A DNA stretch of 64,000 bases from Alphaproteobacteria bacterium (GCA_021774625.1 JAJFIV010000023.1:1-64000); one strand, 5' to 3'; positions 33,283-44,528 are shown, counted from the stretch's first letter. The notes: a model not told the origin generated them from the sequence alone. Numbers and translations are program-made.

Positions 33283-34398
33283 ATGCGCGGCATAAATAAA
33301 CTCACACTGGTTCTTGTATTGGGGATGATTCTGTTTGTGCATCCCAACGCATGGCCACAGGAAACGCTGACATTCGAGGAAGCGTATAAATTATATAACG
33401 AGCAGGCCGAAAAAGGGGATTTCGCCGCGGCGCTGCCCTATGCGAAACGCGCCTATGAGACCGGCACGGTGATATATGGGTCTGAAAGCGCCAATACCGG
33501 TGCCCTTGCCTATAATTACGGATTGTCGGCACTGAATGCCGGTGTGCTGGATGTGGCGGATCTCCGCCTTCTGGAAAGCCTGATCATTTTTGAAAAAAAC
33601 TATGGCACCAGAAGTCTCGGGCTGCTTGACCCGCTGATGGAACTCGCGCGTCTGAAAGAGCTGCAAAATAACCGGTCGGCGGCGGTTACCTTCCTGCAAA
33701 GAGCAAGCCTGCTGCTGAATGATCAGGCGGAAGACGAAAAGATTTTTCTTGCCGAAGTGAATATGCGCCTTGGCAATCTTTTACTTATCGGTCCTGAATT
33801 CGGCACCAACCGTATCCAGCAGGCCATTTACTATTTCAATAAATCCGACCAGATTTACAGCGAGGTTCTCGGCGACGATTCCCATGAAGCGGGTTTTGCC
33901 CGGTTTACCCTGGCAAAAGCGCATACCGCCAGAAAGGACAATGCCGGTGCCGAGAACTATTTTTTAAAGGCCCTGGATGCCTGGGAAAATAATTCAAAAA
34001 CCGATCCCGCCCTGCGCATAGAGGCGCATCGGTATCTTGTCGGTCTTTTTGAAGGGAAAGGAGAAGACGGAAAGGCGACGGACCATTCCATAGCGGCGGG
34101 CTTGTTGCTCAACAGGGCGACGGTTGACGGGTCGGCCCCGCTCTACAGCGTCAATCCCGACTATCCGACGGCGGCGTTATATTCCCGGGCCGAAGGCGAA
34201 TTTTCTGTTGAATTTACCGTTTCCGAGGAAGGCCGGGTTCTCTCCCCCCGTGTCCTGACTGCGGACGCGCCGCAGGCTTTCGCCGACGCTGTTATGGCGG
34301 CAATTGTAAAATTCCGCTATGCCCCCGCCGTGCGGAACGGCAAGCTCGTGGCGACGGATAATGTAAAGTATAATTTTATCTTTGACCTTGATCGTTAG
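33283..34398 (+). CDS. Exported TPR protein with a TonB C-terminal domain
   Basis: 371 residues. A signal peptide (about 1-26) is followed by TPR-like helices (27-265, with alternating tyrosine/alanine pairs such as PYAKRAYETG). A TonB_C-like domain fills the last 90 residues (NPDYPTAALYSRAEGEFSVEFTVSEEGRV, then FRYAPAVRNGK). There is no transmembrane anchor after the signal, so it is periplasmic and not a classical TonB. Such TPR-TonB_C proteins are common in Kordiimonas-like bacteria with no assigned role. Transcribed alone. Confidence 0.78.
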   Translation: MRGINKLTLVLVLGMILFVHPNAWPQETLTFEEAYKLYNEQAEKGDFAAALPYAKRAYETGTVIYGSESANTGALAYNYGLSALNAGVLDVADLRLLESLIIFEKNYGTRSLGLLDPLMELARLKELQNNRSAAVTFLQRASLLLNDQAEDEKIFLAEVNMRLGNLLLIGPEFGTNRIQQAIYYFNKSDQIYSEVLGDDSHEAGFARFTLAKAHTARKDNAGAENYFLKALDAWENNSKTDPALRIEAHRYLVGLFEGKGEDGKATDHSIAAGLLLNRATVDGSAPLYSVNPDYPTAALYSRAEGEFSVEFTVSEEGRVLSPRVLTADAPQAFADAVMAAIVKFRYAPAVRNGKLVATDNVKYNFIFDLDR

Positions 34399-34413
34399 CC
34401 TGAATTTTCAGCG

Positions 34414-35271
34414 CTAACCCCATTTCACCTCGGGCGGGAGGGACATGAAGATGGCGTCTATGTTGCCGCCGGTCTTCAGGCCAAACAGGGTGCCGCGGTC
34501 GTAGATCAGGTTAAATTCCACATAGCGGCTGCGTTTGTGGAGGAGGGCGTCGCGCTCCTCCGCGGTCCAGCCCTTATCCATGTGGCGGCGGATGAGGGCG
34601 GGGTAAATGTCGCGGAAGGCCTGGCCGACATCTTTCGTGAAAACGAAATCCGCATCCCAGTCCTTTTCCAGATTGTCATAGAAAATACCGCCGACGCCGC
34701 GCGGCTCGTTGCGATGTTTGATGTAGAAATACTCGTCGCACCATTTTTTGAATTTTGGATAATAGACGGGGTCGTGCCTGTCGCAGGCCTGCTTGAAAGC
34801 ATCGTGAAAGTCTGCCGTGTCCCGGTCATCCGGAAAGGTCGGGGTCAGATCGCCGCCGCCGCCGAACCAGCCTTTGGTGGTGACGATAAAACGGGTATTC
34901 ATATGGGCGGCGGGCACATGCGGCGAATGGGGATGCGCCACCAGTGAAATGCCAGACGCCCAGAAGCGGGGGTCTTCCGCCGCCCCGGGAATATTCTTGG
35001 CGAATTCGGGCTTGAAGGTGCCGAAGACCGTGGAGACATTGACGCCGACTTTTTCAAACAGCCGGCCTTTCATGACCGACATCACGCCGCCGCCGCCGGG
35101 ACTGCCGTCCTCGTTTTTACGGTCCCAGGCCGTGCGTTCAAAGCGTCCGGCGGGTTGATCTTTGAACGGCCCGGCATAGTCATCTTCAAGCGTCTCATAG
35201 GATGCGCAAATCTGATCGCGCAGTTCCTCAAACCAGGCTTTTGCCGTTTGCTTTTTCTGATCCATGCTCAT
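34414..35271 (-). CDS. hemF: Oxygen-dependent coproporphyrinogen III oxidase
   Basis: Converts coproporphyrinogen III to protoporphyrinogen IX with oxygen in haem synthesis. The 285-residue protein has the family blocks [51 protein letters not shown] and [10 protein letters not shown]. An in-frame ATG at 35265 is an alternative start. It overlaps trmL by four bases. Haem supply fits the adjacent cytochrome bc1 operon, though transcription is divergent. Confidence 0.97.
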   Translation of the reverse strand: MSMDQKKQTAKAWFEELRDQICASYETLEDDYAGPFKDQPAGRFERTAWDRKNEDGSPGGGGVMSVMKGRLFEKVGVNVSTVFGTFKPEFAKNIPGAAEDPRFWASGISLVAHPHSPHVPAAHMNTRFIVTTKGWFGGGGDLTPTFPDDRDTADFHDAFKQACDRHDPVYYPKFKKWCDEYFYIKHRNEPRGVGGIFYDNLEKDWDADFVFTKDVGQAFRDIYPALIRRHMDKGWTAEERDALLHKRSRYVEFNLIYDRGTLFGLKTGGNIDAIFMSLPPEVKWG

Positions 35272-35723
35272 TTTGCTTCCCTCGTCTGTCTCAGCGCTTC
35301 GCCCAGAACCATCGCCGCGGACATTGCCACATTCAGCGACCGGAGACCGGGCTGCATCGGAATCACAATCCGCTCATCCGCCGCCTTGTGCACCTCGTCC
35401 GGCACACCTGCGCTTTCCTGGCCCACCAGCAGGATATCGTCCTTGAGATAGGTCAAATCCAGATAGGATTGTTCCGCCTTGGTGGTCAGCAGGATCAATC
35501 GTCGTCCCTGATCCCGCCGGAATGCCTCAAAATCCTTCCAGCTGTTATGGTGGCCGATTTTCACATGCTCCAGGTAATCCATACCGGCCCGGCGCAGCGC
35601 GTGTTCGGAGAACGGAAATCCGCAGGGCTCGATAATGTCAACCGCAACGCCGAGACAGGCCCCAAGCCGCAGCATTGTGCCTGTATTGGGCGGAATGTCC
35701 GGTTGATAAAGGGCAAGGCGCAT
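35268..35723 (-). CDS. trmL: tRNA (cytidine(34)-2'-O)-methyltransferase
   Basis: 151-residue SPOUT methyltransferase that methylates the wobble base of tRNA-Leu. The trefoil-knot motifs are present: [19 protein letters not shown] at the start, [14 protein letters not shown] and [20 protein letters not shown] at the knot. Short single-domain length is typical of TrmL. Its stop overlaps the hemF start by four bases. Confidence 0.93.
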   Translation of the reverse strand: MRLALYQPDIPPNTGTMLRLGACLGVAVDIIEPCGFPFSEHALRRAGMDYLEHVKIGHHNSWKDFEAFRRDQGRRLILLTTKAEQSYLDLTYLKDDILLVGQESAGVPDEVHKAADERIVIPMQPGLRSLNVAMSAAMVLGEALRQTREAK

Positions 35724-35843
35724 ACAGTCTTTTTACAGACCTTGCGGGCCTTCGCAACAAATAACCCGTTGCATCTTTTTTCCGGCCCGGTTAAACCATC
35801 GAAAGTCTTGGGGGCATGAATTTTAGATAAGTTTTAATGAGTA

Positions 35844-35879
35844 AATGCGATGGTGCGGCGTGTGACCCTGTGTCGCATT
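35844..35879. promoter_or_regulatory. Inverted repeat in the petA upstream region
   Basis: AATGCGA (35844-35850) and TCGCATT (35873-35879) are inverted arms in the 244-base gap between trmL and petA. It may be a regulator site for the bc1 operon. No protein can be named and no promoter box stands out. Confidence 0.25.
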
Positions 35880-35967
35880 AAGGGATTGGGCAAGGGGACT
35901 AGAATAGCCCGGCGTTACGGTAAGATGATATCAGGCGGTATCCCCGCCTTCGATGAAGGACAGGCCA

Positions 35968-36501
35968 ATGGCAAGCAGCGATCACACAATGGATGAACAG
36001 GACGGCGCCACCCGGCGCGATTTCCTTTATGTCGCAAGTGCGGGCATGGGCGCGGTTGCAGTCGGCGCTGCCGTATGGCCATTGGTGCAGCAGATGAATC
36101 CTTCCGCCGATGTGCTGGCGCTTTCAACCACCGAAGTGGATATATCTTCCATACAGGTCGGCCAGAGTGTCACGGTGCTGTGGCGCGGCAAGCCGGTTTT
36201 TATCCGGCGGCGGACCGGGAAGGAAATAGAGGAAGCGCGTCAGGTCGATGTGTCTGCCCTTCGCGATCCGCAGACCGACGCGGAACGGGTGCAAACTCCG
36301 GAATGGCTGATCATGGTCGGGGTCTGCACCCATCTCGGCTGTGTGCCGCTCGGGCAGGCCGGCGATTTTGACGGCTGGTTCTGCCCCTGTCACGGATCGC
36401 ACTATGATACGTCCGGCCGCATCCGCAAGGGCCCGGCGCCAAAAAATCTGCTGGTGCCCCAATATGTCTTTAAAACCGACACAAAAATTCTGATTGGATA
36501 G
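35968..36501 (+). CDS. petA: Ubiquinol-cytochrome c reductase Rieske iron-sulfur subunit
   Basis: Carries the 2Fe-2S cluster that passes electrons from ubiquinol to cytochrome c1. The 177-residue protein has a Tat-type N-terminus ([14 protein letters not shown]) that also forms its membrane anchor. Cluster ligands lie in CTHLGC (C120, H122) and CPCHGSH (C139, H142), with the disulfide cysteines C125 and C141. The ATG at 35968 has AAGGACA before it; the upstream ATG at 35953 does not. First gene of petABC. Confidence 0.95.
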   Translation: MASSDHTMDEQDGATRRDFLYVASAGMGAVAVGAAVWPLVQQMNPSADVLALSTTEVDISSIQVGQSVTVLWRGKPVFIRRRTGKEIEEARQVDVSALRDPQTDAERVQTPEWLIMVGVCTHLGCVPLGQAGDFDGWFCPCHGSHYDTSGRIRKGPAPKNLLVPQYVFKTDTKILIG

Positions 36502-36512
36502 GAGCCGGTCTT

Positions 36513-37808
36513 ATGGCGACGTCAACCTTCGAACCGAAAAACCGCCTTGTCCGCTGGGTCGACCAGCAACTGCCGATTTTCTCCCTGCTGCATGGGTCAT
36601 TGGGCCCCGGTTACCCGGCCCCGAAAAATCTTAATTATTTCTGGAATTTCGGCTCATTGGCCGGACTTTGCCTGGTGGTGCAGCTTGTCACCGGCATTGT
36701 GCTCGCCATGCATTATCAGCCGTCAACGGCGGAAGCGTTCGGTTCGACCGAACATATCATGCGCGATGTGAATTACGGCTGGCTGATGCGTTATGTTCAT
36801 GCCAACGGCGGCTCCATGTTCTTTATTGTGGTCTTTATCCATATTTTCCGCGGGCTCTATTATGGCTCCTACAAGGCCCCACGGGAAATGCTGTGGATGC
36901 TGGGCGTCGTGATTCTGCTGCTGATGATGGCCACGGCCTTTATGGGCTATGTGCTGCCGTGGGGGCAGATGAGTTTCTGGGGGGCGACAGTGATTACCAA
37001 CCTGTTCAGCGCTATTCCGCTGGTGGGTGAGGATATCGTAACATTGCTGTGGGGCGGCTTTGCAGTGGATAATCCCACGCTCAACCGCTTTTTCAGCCTG
37101 CATTATCTGCTGCCCTTCGTGATTGTCGGCGTGGTGATCCTGCATGTCTGGGCGCTGCATATCCCGGGCTCCAACAATCCGCTGGGCATTGATGTCAAAA
37201 GCCCGCAGGATACAGTTCCGTTCCATCCCTATTACACGGCGAAGGATTTGTTCGGGATCGGTGTTTTCATATTGATTTTTGCCTTCTTTGTTTTTTACGC
37301 CCCCAATATGCTGGGGCATCCGGACAATTATATTCCGGCCAATCCCCTGGTGACGCCGCCGCATATCGTCCCGGAATGGTACTTCCTGCCCTTCTATGCC
37401 ATCCTCCGCGCTTTCGTTACGGATATCGGGCCGATCACCGCCAAGCTGCAGGGTGTGATTGCCATGTTTGCCTCCATTCTGGTGCTGTTTATTCTGCCCT
37501 GGCTGGATGGCTCGAAAGTCCGCGCCGCCACCTTCCGGCCGGTTTACCGCTTCCTGTTCGTCATCCTGGTGGTTGACTGCTTTGTCCTAGGCTGGGTCGG
37601 CGCCAATACGCCGGACCGGGTTCTGATCGATTTGGGGGATTCTACATTCGATATGCTGCATCTGGGGCAGATCGGCACGGCCTGGTACTTCCTGCATTTC
37701 CTGGTTCTGGTGCCCGTTATCAGCCGCCGGGAGAAAACCAAACCCTTGCCTGAAAGCATAGCCAATCCGGTCATCAGACCGGATGCGCATGCGGTTCCAG
37801 CGGAGTAG
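36513..37808 (+). CDS. petB: Cytochrome b subunit of the bc1 complex
   Basis: 431-residue integral membrane subunit holding both b haems and the quinone sites. Eight transmembrane helices are expected and visible. Hallmarks include the haem-ligand helices ([19 protein letters not shown] and [19 protein letters not shown]), the quinol-site PEWY (in [19 protein letters not shown]) and [19 protein letters not shown]. It is 11 bases after petA and 4 before petC. Confidence 0.97.
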   Translation: MATSTFEPKNRLVRWVDQQLPIFSLLHGSLGPGYPAPKNLNYFWNFGSLAGLCLVVQLVTGIVLAMHYQPSTAEAFGSTEHIMRDVNYGWLMRYVHANGGSMFFIVVFIHIFRGLYYGSYKAPREMLWMLGVVILLLMMATAFMGYVLPWGQMSFWGATVITNLFSAIPLVGEDIVTLLWGGFAVDNPTLNRFFSLHYLLPFVIVGVVILHVWALHIPGSNNPLGIDVKSPQDTVPFHPYYTAKDLFGIGVFILIFAFFVFYAPNMLGHPDNYIPANPLVTPPHIVPEWYFLPFYAILRAFVTDIGPITAKLQGVIAMFASILVLFILPWLDGSKVRAATFRPVYRFLFVILVVDCFVLGWVGANTPDRVLIDLGDSTFDMLHLGQIGTAWYFLHFLVLVPVISRREKTKPLPESIANPVIRPDAHAVPAE

Positions 37809-37812
37809 GCCG

Positions 37813-38589
37813 ATGAAAATAATCAAAGCCATAAAAACAGCCTTTGCCGCAACCATTCTTCTCGGAACGGGTTCTGTCCTTGCCGCCGAAGGGGAAGTGG
37901 AGCTGAAACATCAGGACTGGTCCTTTAACGGCGCTTTCGGCACCTATGACCGGGCCGCCATGCAGCGGGGCTTTCAGGTTTACAAGGAAGTCTGCGCCGC
38001 CTGCCACGGCCTGAAATATATCGCCTTTCGTAACCTGATGGAAATCGGCTTTTCCGAAGCGGAAGCCAAAGCCATTGCCGCCGAATATACCGTTCCCGGC
38101 GCTCCGGATGAATTTGGCGATCCGACGGAAAGAGCGGCGGGTTTATCCGATTATATGCCATCGCCTTTCGCCAATGAACAGGCGGCCAAGGCATCGAACA
38201 ATGGCGCAATACCGCCGGATCTGTCACTGGTTGCCAAAGCCCGCGAGGGCGGTCCTGACTATCTCTATTCCCTGCTGACCGGTTATGAGGATCCGCCGGA
38301 GGATTTTGAACTGGGCGATGGCCTCAATTATAATGCTGTTTTCCCCGGCCATCAGATCGCCATGCCCCAGCCGCTGTTCGATGATTTCGTGACCTATGCC
38401 AACGGCCCCGAAGCCAGCGTTGATCAGATGGCCAAGGATGTTTCCCACTTTCTGATGTGGGCGGCGGAACCCAAGCTGGAAGCCCGCCATCAGATGGGTT
38501 TCAAGGTCATGGCTTTCATGCTGGTGCTTACCATCCTGCTCTATCTGATCAACCGCAAGGTTTGGGCAAACGTGAAGAAAAAACACTGA
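37813..38589 (+). CDS. petC: Cytochrome c1
   Basis: 258-residue haem protein of the bc1 complex. A signal peptide (about 1-25), the haem c site CAACH (C61, C64, H65) and a C-terminal membrane anchor (about 232-252, VMAFMLVLTILLYL) are all present. The ATG at 37813 has GGAGTAGG before it and starts the signal peptide. A clear terminator follows at 38612-38638. Confidence 0.96.
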   Translation: MKIIKAIKTAFAATILLGTGSVLAAEGEVELKHQDWSFNGAFGTYDRAAMQRGFQVYKEVCAACHGLKYIAFRNLMEIGFSEAEAKAIAAEYTVPGAPDEFGDPTERAAGLSDYMPSPFANEQAAKASNNGAIPPDLSLVAKAREGGPDYLYSLLTGYEDPPEDFELGDGLNYNAVFPGHQIAMPQPLFDDFVTYANGPEASVDQMAKDVSHFLMWAAEPKLEARHQMGFKVMAFMLVLTILLYLINRKVWANVKKKH

Positions 38590-38611
38590 TATTTTCTCGG
38601 ATAAAGTTTTA

Positions 38612-38638
38612 AAAGGGCTGCCAAAGGGTGGCCCTTTT
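38612..38638 (+). terminator. Terminator of the petABC operon
   Basis: AAAGGGCTGCC pairs with GGTGGCCCTTT (G-U pair included) just after petC and is followed by T residues. It separates petABC from mtnP. Confidence 0.75.
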
Positions 38639-38676
38639 TGTTAGGGTCCGTGCACGATTAACTGAGTGGGACGCTT

Positions 38677-39549
38677 ATGCTGGGGATTATCGGCGGCAGT
38701 GGGCTTTATGACCTGCCCGGCCTGAAAGAGGGCCGGTGGCAGGCTGTAACCTCCGCCTTCGGCATTCTGTCCGATCAGGTTTTTCGCGGCAATCTGGACG
38801 GTGCGGAAATAGCCTTCTTGCCGCGCCACGGCCGGGGGCATGTGCTCTCGCCCGGCGGCATCAATTACCGCGCCAATATTGACGGACTGAAACGGCTCGG
38901 AGTGACGGATATTCTTTCGCTTAGCGCCTGCGGCTCCTTTCGTGAGGACCTTTCGCCCGGCACTTTCGTTGTGGTCGATCAGTTTATCGACTGCACTGTC
39001 GGGCGCGAAAGCAGTTTTTTCGGCAACGGGCTGGTTGCTCATGTCTCGATGGCTGATCCCGCCTGCGCCCGGCTTGGGGAATCGGTTTTTCAGGCGGCGA
39101 ACGAACTGGGCCTCAAGGCGCAGAAAGGCGGCACTTACATCGCCATGCAAGGGCCGCAATTCTCGAGCCGCGCGGAATCCGAACTTTACCGAAGCCGGCG
39201 GGCGGATGTCATCGGCATGACCAATATGCCGGAAGCAAAACTCGCCCGGGAAGCGGAAATCTGTTATCAGACCATCGCCATGGTCACGGATTATGATTGC
39301 TGGCATGATGGCCATGATGCGGTCGCCGTGGCCGACGTGATCCGGGTGCTGGGCGGCAATGCGGACAATGCCAGGGCGCTGGTGGCAAAAGTTGCGCCCC
39401 GGTTGAAGGCTCATCCACCCGCGTGCCCGGAAGGCTGCGATCACGCCCTGGGCCATGCAATCATCACGGACCGGTCCCATTGGGATGAAAAACTGGCCGT
39501 CAACCTTGAGGCGATCCTCGCCCGTTATCAATCAGATCAGGGACAATAA
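38677..39549 (+). CDS. mtnP: S-methyl-5'-thioadenosine phosphorylase
   Basis: Phosphorolyses methylthioadenosine, a polyamine by-product, to adenine and methylthioribose-1-phosphate. The 290-residue protein has the nucleoside phosphorylase start LGIIGGSGLYDLPGL, phosphate-binding LPRHGRGH, and the MTAP-type block GMTNMPEAKLAREAEICY with MVTDYDCWH. Followed three bases later by apt, which salvages the adenine product. Confidence 0.94.
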   Translation: MLGIIGGSGLYDLPGLKEGRWQAVTSAFGILSDQVFRGNLDGAEIAFLPRHGRGHVLSPGGINYRANIDGLKRLGVTDILSLSACGSFREDLSPGTFVVVDQFIDCTVGRESSFFGNGLVAHVSMADPACARLGESVFQAANELGLKAQKGGTYIAMQGPQFSSRAESELYRSRRADVIGMTNMPEAKLAREAEICYQTIAMVTDYDCWHDGHDAVAVADVIRVLGGNADNARALVAKVAPRLKAHPPACPEGCDHALGHAIITDRSHWDEKLAVNLEAILARYQSDQGQ

Positions 39550-39552
39550 TCT

Positions 39553-40086
39553 ATGTCAGAGTGGTTTACTTCACGCATCCGCACCATTCCAAACTTTCCA
39601 AAAGCCGGAATCATGTTCCGGGATATCACCACCCTGCTGGCCGATGCCCGGGGCTTTCGCAAGTCCGTTGACGAACTGGTGCAGCGCTATGTGGGGGTGG
39701 AAATCAATAAAGTGGCCGGGATCGAATCCCGCGGCTTCATTCTCGGCGGCGCTGTCGCCCACCAACTGGCCACCGGCTTTATTCCCATCAGGAAGCCCGG
39801 CAAGCTGCCGCATACGACAATCGGTGAGGATTATAAGCTGGAATATGGCACGGACCGGCTGGAACTGCATGAAGACGCCATCGCATCAGGCGATCTGGTG
39901 CTTTTGGTGGATGATCTGATTGCGACGGGTGGAACGGCCGAAGCAGCGGTGAAGCTGATTCGCGCCGCGGGCGGCACGGTTGCCGCCGCCTGTTTTGTCA
40001 TTGATTTGCCTGATCTTGGCGGCTCGCGGCGGCTCCGCGATATGGGGGTTGAGGTGATTACATTGTGCGAATTTGCGGGAGCATAG
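39553..40086 (+). CDS. apt: Adenine phosphoribosyltransferase
   Basis: Salvages adenine to AMP with PRPP. The 177-residue enzyme has the PRPP-binding motif [17 protein letters not shown] and the adenine-site [15 protein letters not shown]. It is in operon with mtnP, giving a direct MTA-adenine-AMP route. It converges with a lipoprotein gene six bases beyond its stop. Confidence 0.97.
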   Translation: MSEWFTSRIRTIPNFPKAGIMFRDITTLLADARGFRKSVDELVQRYVGVEINKVAGIESRGFILGGAVAHQLATGFIPIRKPGKLPHTTIGEDYKLEYGTDRLELHEDAIASGDLVLLVDDLIATGGTAEAAVKLIRAAGGTVAAACFVIDLPDLGGSRRLRDMGVEVITLCEFAGA

Positions 40087-40092
40087 GGCGCG

Positions 40093-40515
40093 TCAGCCGC
40101 GGCTTGCTGCGAGCCGCTTCCCGGCCCGGTCCAGCACAGCACGGACATCCTGGAACGTTGTGGCCGAATCATTATTAAAATCCAGCAGACGGCGGTCGAA
40201 ATTTTTCCCTGTCACATCCTTGATGGCGCCCCGCACTTCCGTCAGGGCGGGGCGGCGAAGTTCAAAATCTCCCGCCACATCCCGGGATGCCTGCATCAGG
40301 GCGCAGAAGAGACTCCATTTTTCCGCATTTTGCGGACAGGTCTGCTCACCATTTCTGTCCCATCTGGCTTCCGTCGCCAGCAATTCCTTGGTCCGCGCCA
40401 GAATGGCAAAATCCTGTTCAAGGAATCTGGCGAAATAAGGGTCCACACCCTGCTCGGAAACGCAGGATGCCAAAAGCAATGAGACAATGCCGATCATCAG
40501 AAATTTACGGACCAT
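40093..40515 (-). CDS. Putative lipoprotein, function unknown
   Basis: 140 residues starting with a lipoprotein signal peptide whose lipobox is LLAS-C. The rest is a charged, probably helical periplasmic domain with three more cysteines or cysteine-adjacent motifs (QTCPQNAEKWSLFCAL). No family recognised. A GTG at 40530 is an alternative start; neither has a strong ribosome site. It is downstream of the DUF3179 gene by 43 bases and may be co-transcribed. Confidence 0.65.
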   Translation of the reverse strand: MVRKFLMIGIVSLLLASCVSEQGVDPYFARFLEQDFAILARTKELLATEARWDRNGEQTCPQNAEKWSLFCALMQASRDVAGDFELRRPALTEVRGAIKDVTGKNFDRRLLDFNNDSATTFQDVRAVLDRAGKRLAASRG

Positions 40516-40558
40516 GGCCCGTAAATACACCAGTTATGCGCCAATCGCAAATATGCCG

Positions 40559-41536
<978 letters not shown>

Positions 41537-41596
41537 ATCCGCTACTTGCGGCTTTCGAACCATCAAGGCAAATCACGCCGGCTCAAGGTTTTGTTA

Positions 41597-42055
41597 TTAC
41601 GGGCGCCGTCTCTCGAAAAAACCTGCGGCCTTCATGGTCATGACGGCTTCATTCCGCTGGTTGATCGTTGTATAAGAGGTGCGGACCAGACCTCGGTCCG
41701 GTTTCGATTTGGAAGGCCGCGCTTCATCGACCCGGACATGGACCGCGAGGGTATCGCCGGGCCGCACGGGAACCAGCCAGCGCAGCTCATCCACGCCCGG
41801 CGATCCCATACTGGCAGTCTGCTCCAGGAAATGATCGACAATCATCCGCATGCTGAGGCTGGCCGTATGCCATCCGGAAGCGATCAATCCGCCAAAATGA
41901 GAGAATTTGGCCGCCTCCGGATCAATATGGAAATATTGTGGATCATAGCATTCGGCGAATTCGAGAATTTCAACTTCGGTGATGGTGTGGCCGCCAAACC
42001 GCCGTTCCTCGCCTTCCCGGATGTCCTCGAAAAAGATGGTGGGTGAATGCGGCAT
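41597..42055 (-). CDS. MaoC-like dehydratase
   Basis: 152-residue hotdog hydratase-like enzyme, likely acting on an enoyl-CoA. It has the family lead FFEDIREGEERRFGGHTIT, the active-site region YDPQYFHIDPEAA and the ASGWHTASLSMRM block. It lies eight bases after ychF in the same direction, a frequent alphaproteobacterial order. The substrate is unknown. Confidence 0.88.
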   Translation of the reverse strand: MPHSPTIFFEDIREGEERRFGGHTITEVEILEFAECYDPQYFHIDPEAAKFSHFGGLIASGWHTASLSMRMIVDHFLEQTASMGSPGVDELRWLVPVRPGDTLAVHVRVDEARPSKSKPDRGLVRTSYTTINQRNEAVMTMKAAGFFERRRP

Positions 42056-42063
42056 GAAAATTC

Positions 42064-43167
42064 CTAATTGGCGAAACGGAACAGCATAATATCACCATCC
42101 TGAACCACATAGTCCTTGCCTTCAAGCCGCATTTTCCCGGCATCCTTTGCTCCCTGCTCGCCGCCACAGGAGACATAGTCTCCATAGGATGTCGTTTCCG
42201 CCCGGATGAAGCCCTTTTCAAAATCCGTATGGATGGCTCCTGCCGCCTTCGGTGCTTTCGCGCCTTTGCGCAAAGTCCAGGCGCGGGCTTCCTTCGGGCC
42301 GACGGTAAAAAAGGTGATCAGGTCTAATAATCCATATCCGGCGCGGATCAGGCGGGCAAGGCCGGTTTCCTCCAGCCCGAGATCATCAAGAAACAGCGCG
42401 CGCTCATGCGGATCGTCCAGTTGGGTGATTTCCGCTTCGACGGCGGCGGAAATGACGATTTGTCCGGCCCCTTCGGCGTCGGCGCGGGTTTTTACCTTGT
42501 CGGATAGGGCATTCCCCGTGGCCGCCGCCCCTTCATCCACATTACAGACATAAAGCACCGGCTTGGCGGTCAGCAGTTGCAGGTCTTTCAGGATACGCTT
42601 TTCTTCGTCTGTGCTGATTTCCGTGAAGCGGGCGGGCCTGCCGTCACTTAAAGTGGCAATCGCCCGCTCGATGACCGGCCGGGCGGCCTTGGCTTCCTTA
42701 TCATTGCCGCGGGCTTTTTTGATGACGTTATGCAGGCGCTTTTCAAGACTTTCCATATCCGCCAGCATCAGCTCCGTCTCGACAGTCTCCGCATCACTGA
42801 TGGGATCGATGGCGCCGTCCACATGGGTGATATCGTCATCTTCGAAACATCGCAGCACATGGATGATGGCGTCAACCTCACGGATATTGGCGAGAAACTG
42901 GTTTCCGAGCCCTTCGCCCTTTGACGCCCCGCGGACCAGCCCGGCGATATCAACGAAGGACAACTGAGTTTCGATCACTTTGGCGGATTTTGCCAAGGCT
43001 GCAATTTTATCGAGCCGCGGGTCCGGCACCGGCACCTGGCCGACATTGGGCTCAATCGTGCAGAAGGGATAGTTTTCCGCCGCCGCTGCCGCCGTCTCCG
43101 TCAGGGCGTTAAAAAGTGTGGATTTTCCCACATTGGGAAGCCCGACGATACCGCAGCGAAACCCCAT
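42064..43167 (-). CDS. ychF: Redox-regulated ATPase YchF
   Basis: Obg-family P-loop ATPase (OLA1 ortholog) that associates with ribosomes and stress responses. The 367-residue protein begins GFRCGIVGLPNVGKST (Walker A) and has the DIAGLVRGAS G3 region and the C-terminal TGS-like domain (DLITFFTVGPKEARAW). The open frame extends upstream to 43272, but the ATG at 43167 gives the canonical N-terminus. Part of prs-rplY-pth-ychF. Confidence 0.97.
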   Translation of the reverse strand: MGFRCGIVGLPNVGKSTLFNALTETAAAAAENYPFCTIEPNVGQVPVPDPRLDKIAALAKSAKVIETQLSFVDIAGLVRGASKGEGLGNQFLANIREVDAIIHVLRCFEDDDITHVDGAIDPISDAETVETELMLADMESLEKRLHNVIKKARGNDKEAKAARPVIERAIATLSDGRPARFTEISTDEEKRILKDLQLLTAKPVLYVCNVDEGAAATGNALSDKVKTRADAEGAGQIVISAAVEAEITQLDDPHERALFLDDLGLEETGLARLIRAGYGLLDLITFFTVGPKEARAWTLRKGAKAPKAAGAIHTDFEKGFIRAETTSYGDYVSCGGEQGAKDAGKMRLEGKDYVVQDGDIMLFRFAN

Positions 43168-43172
43168 ATCTT

Positions 43173-43778
43173 TTAATCCTGTTGCGTGTTTTTGCCGGCT
43201 GCAGACTTTGGCGGCGGCAGGCGCAAAGAGACCGCCGTCATAAAGCGTTCCGGTTCTTTTTGCGCCAGCCATCCGGCTTCTTTGGCGGCCGCCTCTATCA
43301 GCGGGTCAAGCCAGTCATGTTCGGCTTTTGAAAAATCATTCAAAACATAGGCGGTGACGGCGTCCTTGCTGCCGGGGTGGCCGATCCCCATGCGGACCCG
43401 ATGAAAGTCAGGCCCCATATGGGCGGCGATGCTGCGCAACCCGTTATGGCCGGCGACCCCGCCGCCGGTTTTTACTCTGATTTTGCCGGGCGCCAGATCC
43501 AGCTCATCGTGAAAGACGAAAATGTCACTGACATCCAGCTTGTAAAACTGCGCCGCTTCCCGCACCGCGCGGCCTGATTCATTCATAAATGTTTCGGGCT
43601 TGAGGATTAAAACCTTTCCGCCGTCAACCAGCCCCTCGGCGGCGAGACCCTGAAAGCGTTTGCGTTCCGGGGAGAAATTAAATTCCGAACGGATAGCGTC
43701 CACTGCCATGAAACCGATATTATGCCGGTGGTTGGCATATCGGGGTCCGGGATTTCCCAGTCCGACAAACAGCATCAT
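43173..43778 (-). CDS. pth: Peptidyl-tRNA hydrolase
   Basis: Releases peptides from prematurely dropped peptidyl-tRNA. 201 residues with the active-site motifs VGLGNPGPRYANHRHNIGF, FMNESG, VFHDELDLAPGK and GGGVAGHNGLRSI. Adjacent ATGs at 43778 and 43775 are equivalent. It follows rplY by 84 bases and precedes ychF by 5. Confidence 0.96.
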   Translation of the reverse strand: MMLFVGLGNPGPRYANHRHNIGFMAVDAIRSEFNFSPERKRFQGLAAEGLVDGGKVLILKPETFMNESGRAVREAAQFYKLDVSDIFVFHDELDLAPGKIRVKTGGGVAGHNGLRSIAAHMGPDFHRVRMGIGHPGSKDAVTAYVLNDFSKAEHDWLDPLIEAAAKEAGWLAQKEPERFMTAVSLRLPPPKSAAGKNTQQD

Positions 43779-43862
43779 GGCGGGGCGCTCCCATGGATTC
43801 TGGTACAGTGGACAAAGCCATACACCGCAAAACCGGGCAGGTGAAGCGGGACGAAAAAGCGA

Positions 43863-44528
43863 TTATTCTTTTTCGTCTTCCTCTTCTTCGCCTTCCGCTG
43901 CTTCTGCCTCGGCTTCTTCTGCTTCTGCGGCTTCTGCGGCTTCCTCTTCTTCCGTCTTCATGACGGTCGGCGGAGCGATGGTGGCGATGGTGAAGTCACG
44001 ATCCTGAACCGTCGGCACAACGCCTTCCGGCAATTCGACCGCGCTGATATGCACGCTATCATGAATATCGAGGCCATCCAGGCTGATGGTGAAGGATTCG
44101 GGAATTCCGTCGGCCGGACATTCGCATTCGATCTCATGGCGGACGATGTTAAGAACACCACCGCGCTTAAGGCCCGGGCTGTCTTCTTCATCGATAAAAT
44201 GCACCGGCACTTCGATAACCACTTTCGTGCCTTTGCCGAGCCGCAGAAAATCAACATGCAGCGGCCGGTCAGTCACCGGGTGAACCTGAATATCACGGGG
44301 AAGAACCCGCTGCTTGGCGCTGCCAAGCTTGATATCGAAAATCGTGTTCAGGAATGTCCCGCGGTGGAAGAGCTTTATCAGCTCGTTTCCGGCGAGAGTG
44401 ATCAGTTCCGGGGATTTTTTTTCGCCATATATAACGGCGGGAACCCGGCCTTCACGGCGGGCCTTGCGGGCGGATCCCTTTCCTGCCCGCTCACGCGGCT
44501 CAGCCGCGATATTTTTAATATCTGCCAT
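43863..44528 (-). CDS. rplY: 50S ribosomal protein L25 (CTC type)
   Basis: 5S rRNA-binding ribosomal protein of the long CTC form. The L25 domain (1-95) has AAEPRERAGKGSARKARREG and VPAVIYGEKK. The beta domain (96-190) is followed by a 30-residue tail of almost only Glu and Ala (188-221), unusually acidic but seen in some alphaproteobacterial CTC proteins. Downstream of prs with a 161-base gap. Confidence 0.95.
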   Translation of the reverse strand: MADIKNIAAEPRERAGKGSARKARREGRVPAVIYGEKKSPELITLAGNELIKLFHRGTFLNTIFDIKLGSAKQRVLPRDIQVHPVTDRPLHVDFLRLGKGTKVVIEVPVHFIDEEDSPGLKRGGVLNIVRHEIECECPADGIPESFTISLDGLDIHDSVHISAVELPEGVVPTVQDRDFTIATIAPPTVMKTEEEEAAEAAEAEEAEAEAAEGEEEEDEKE

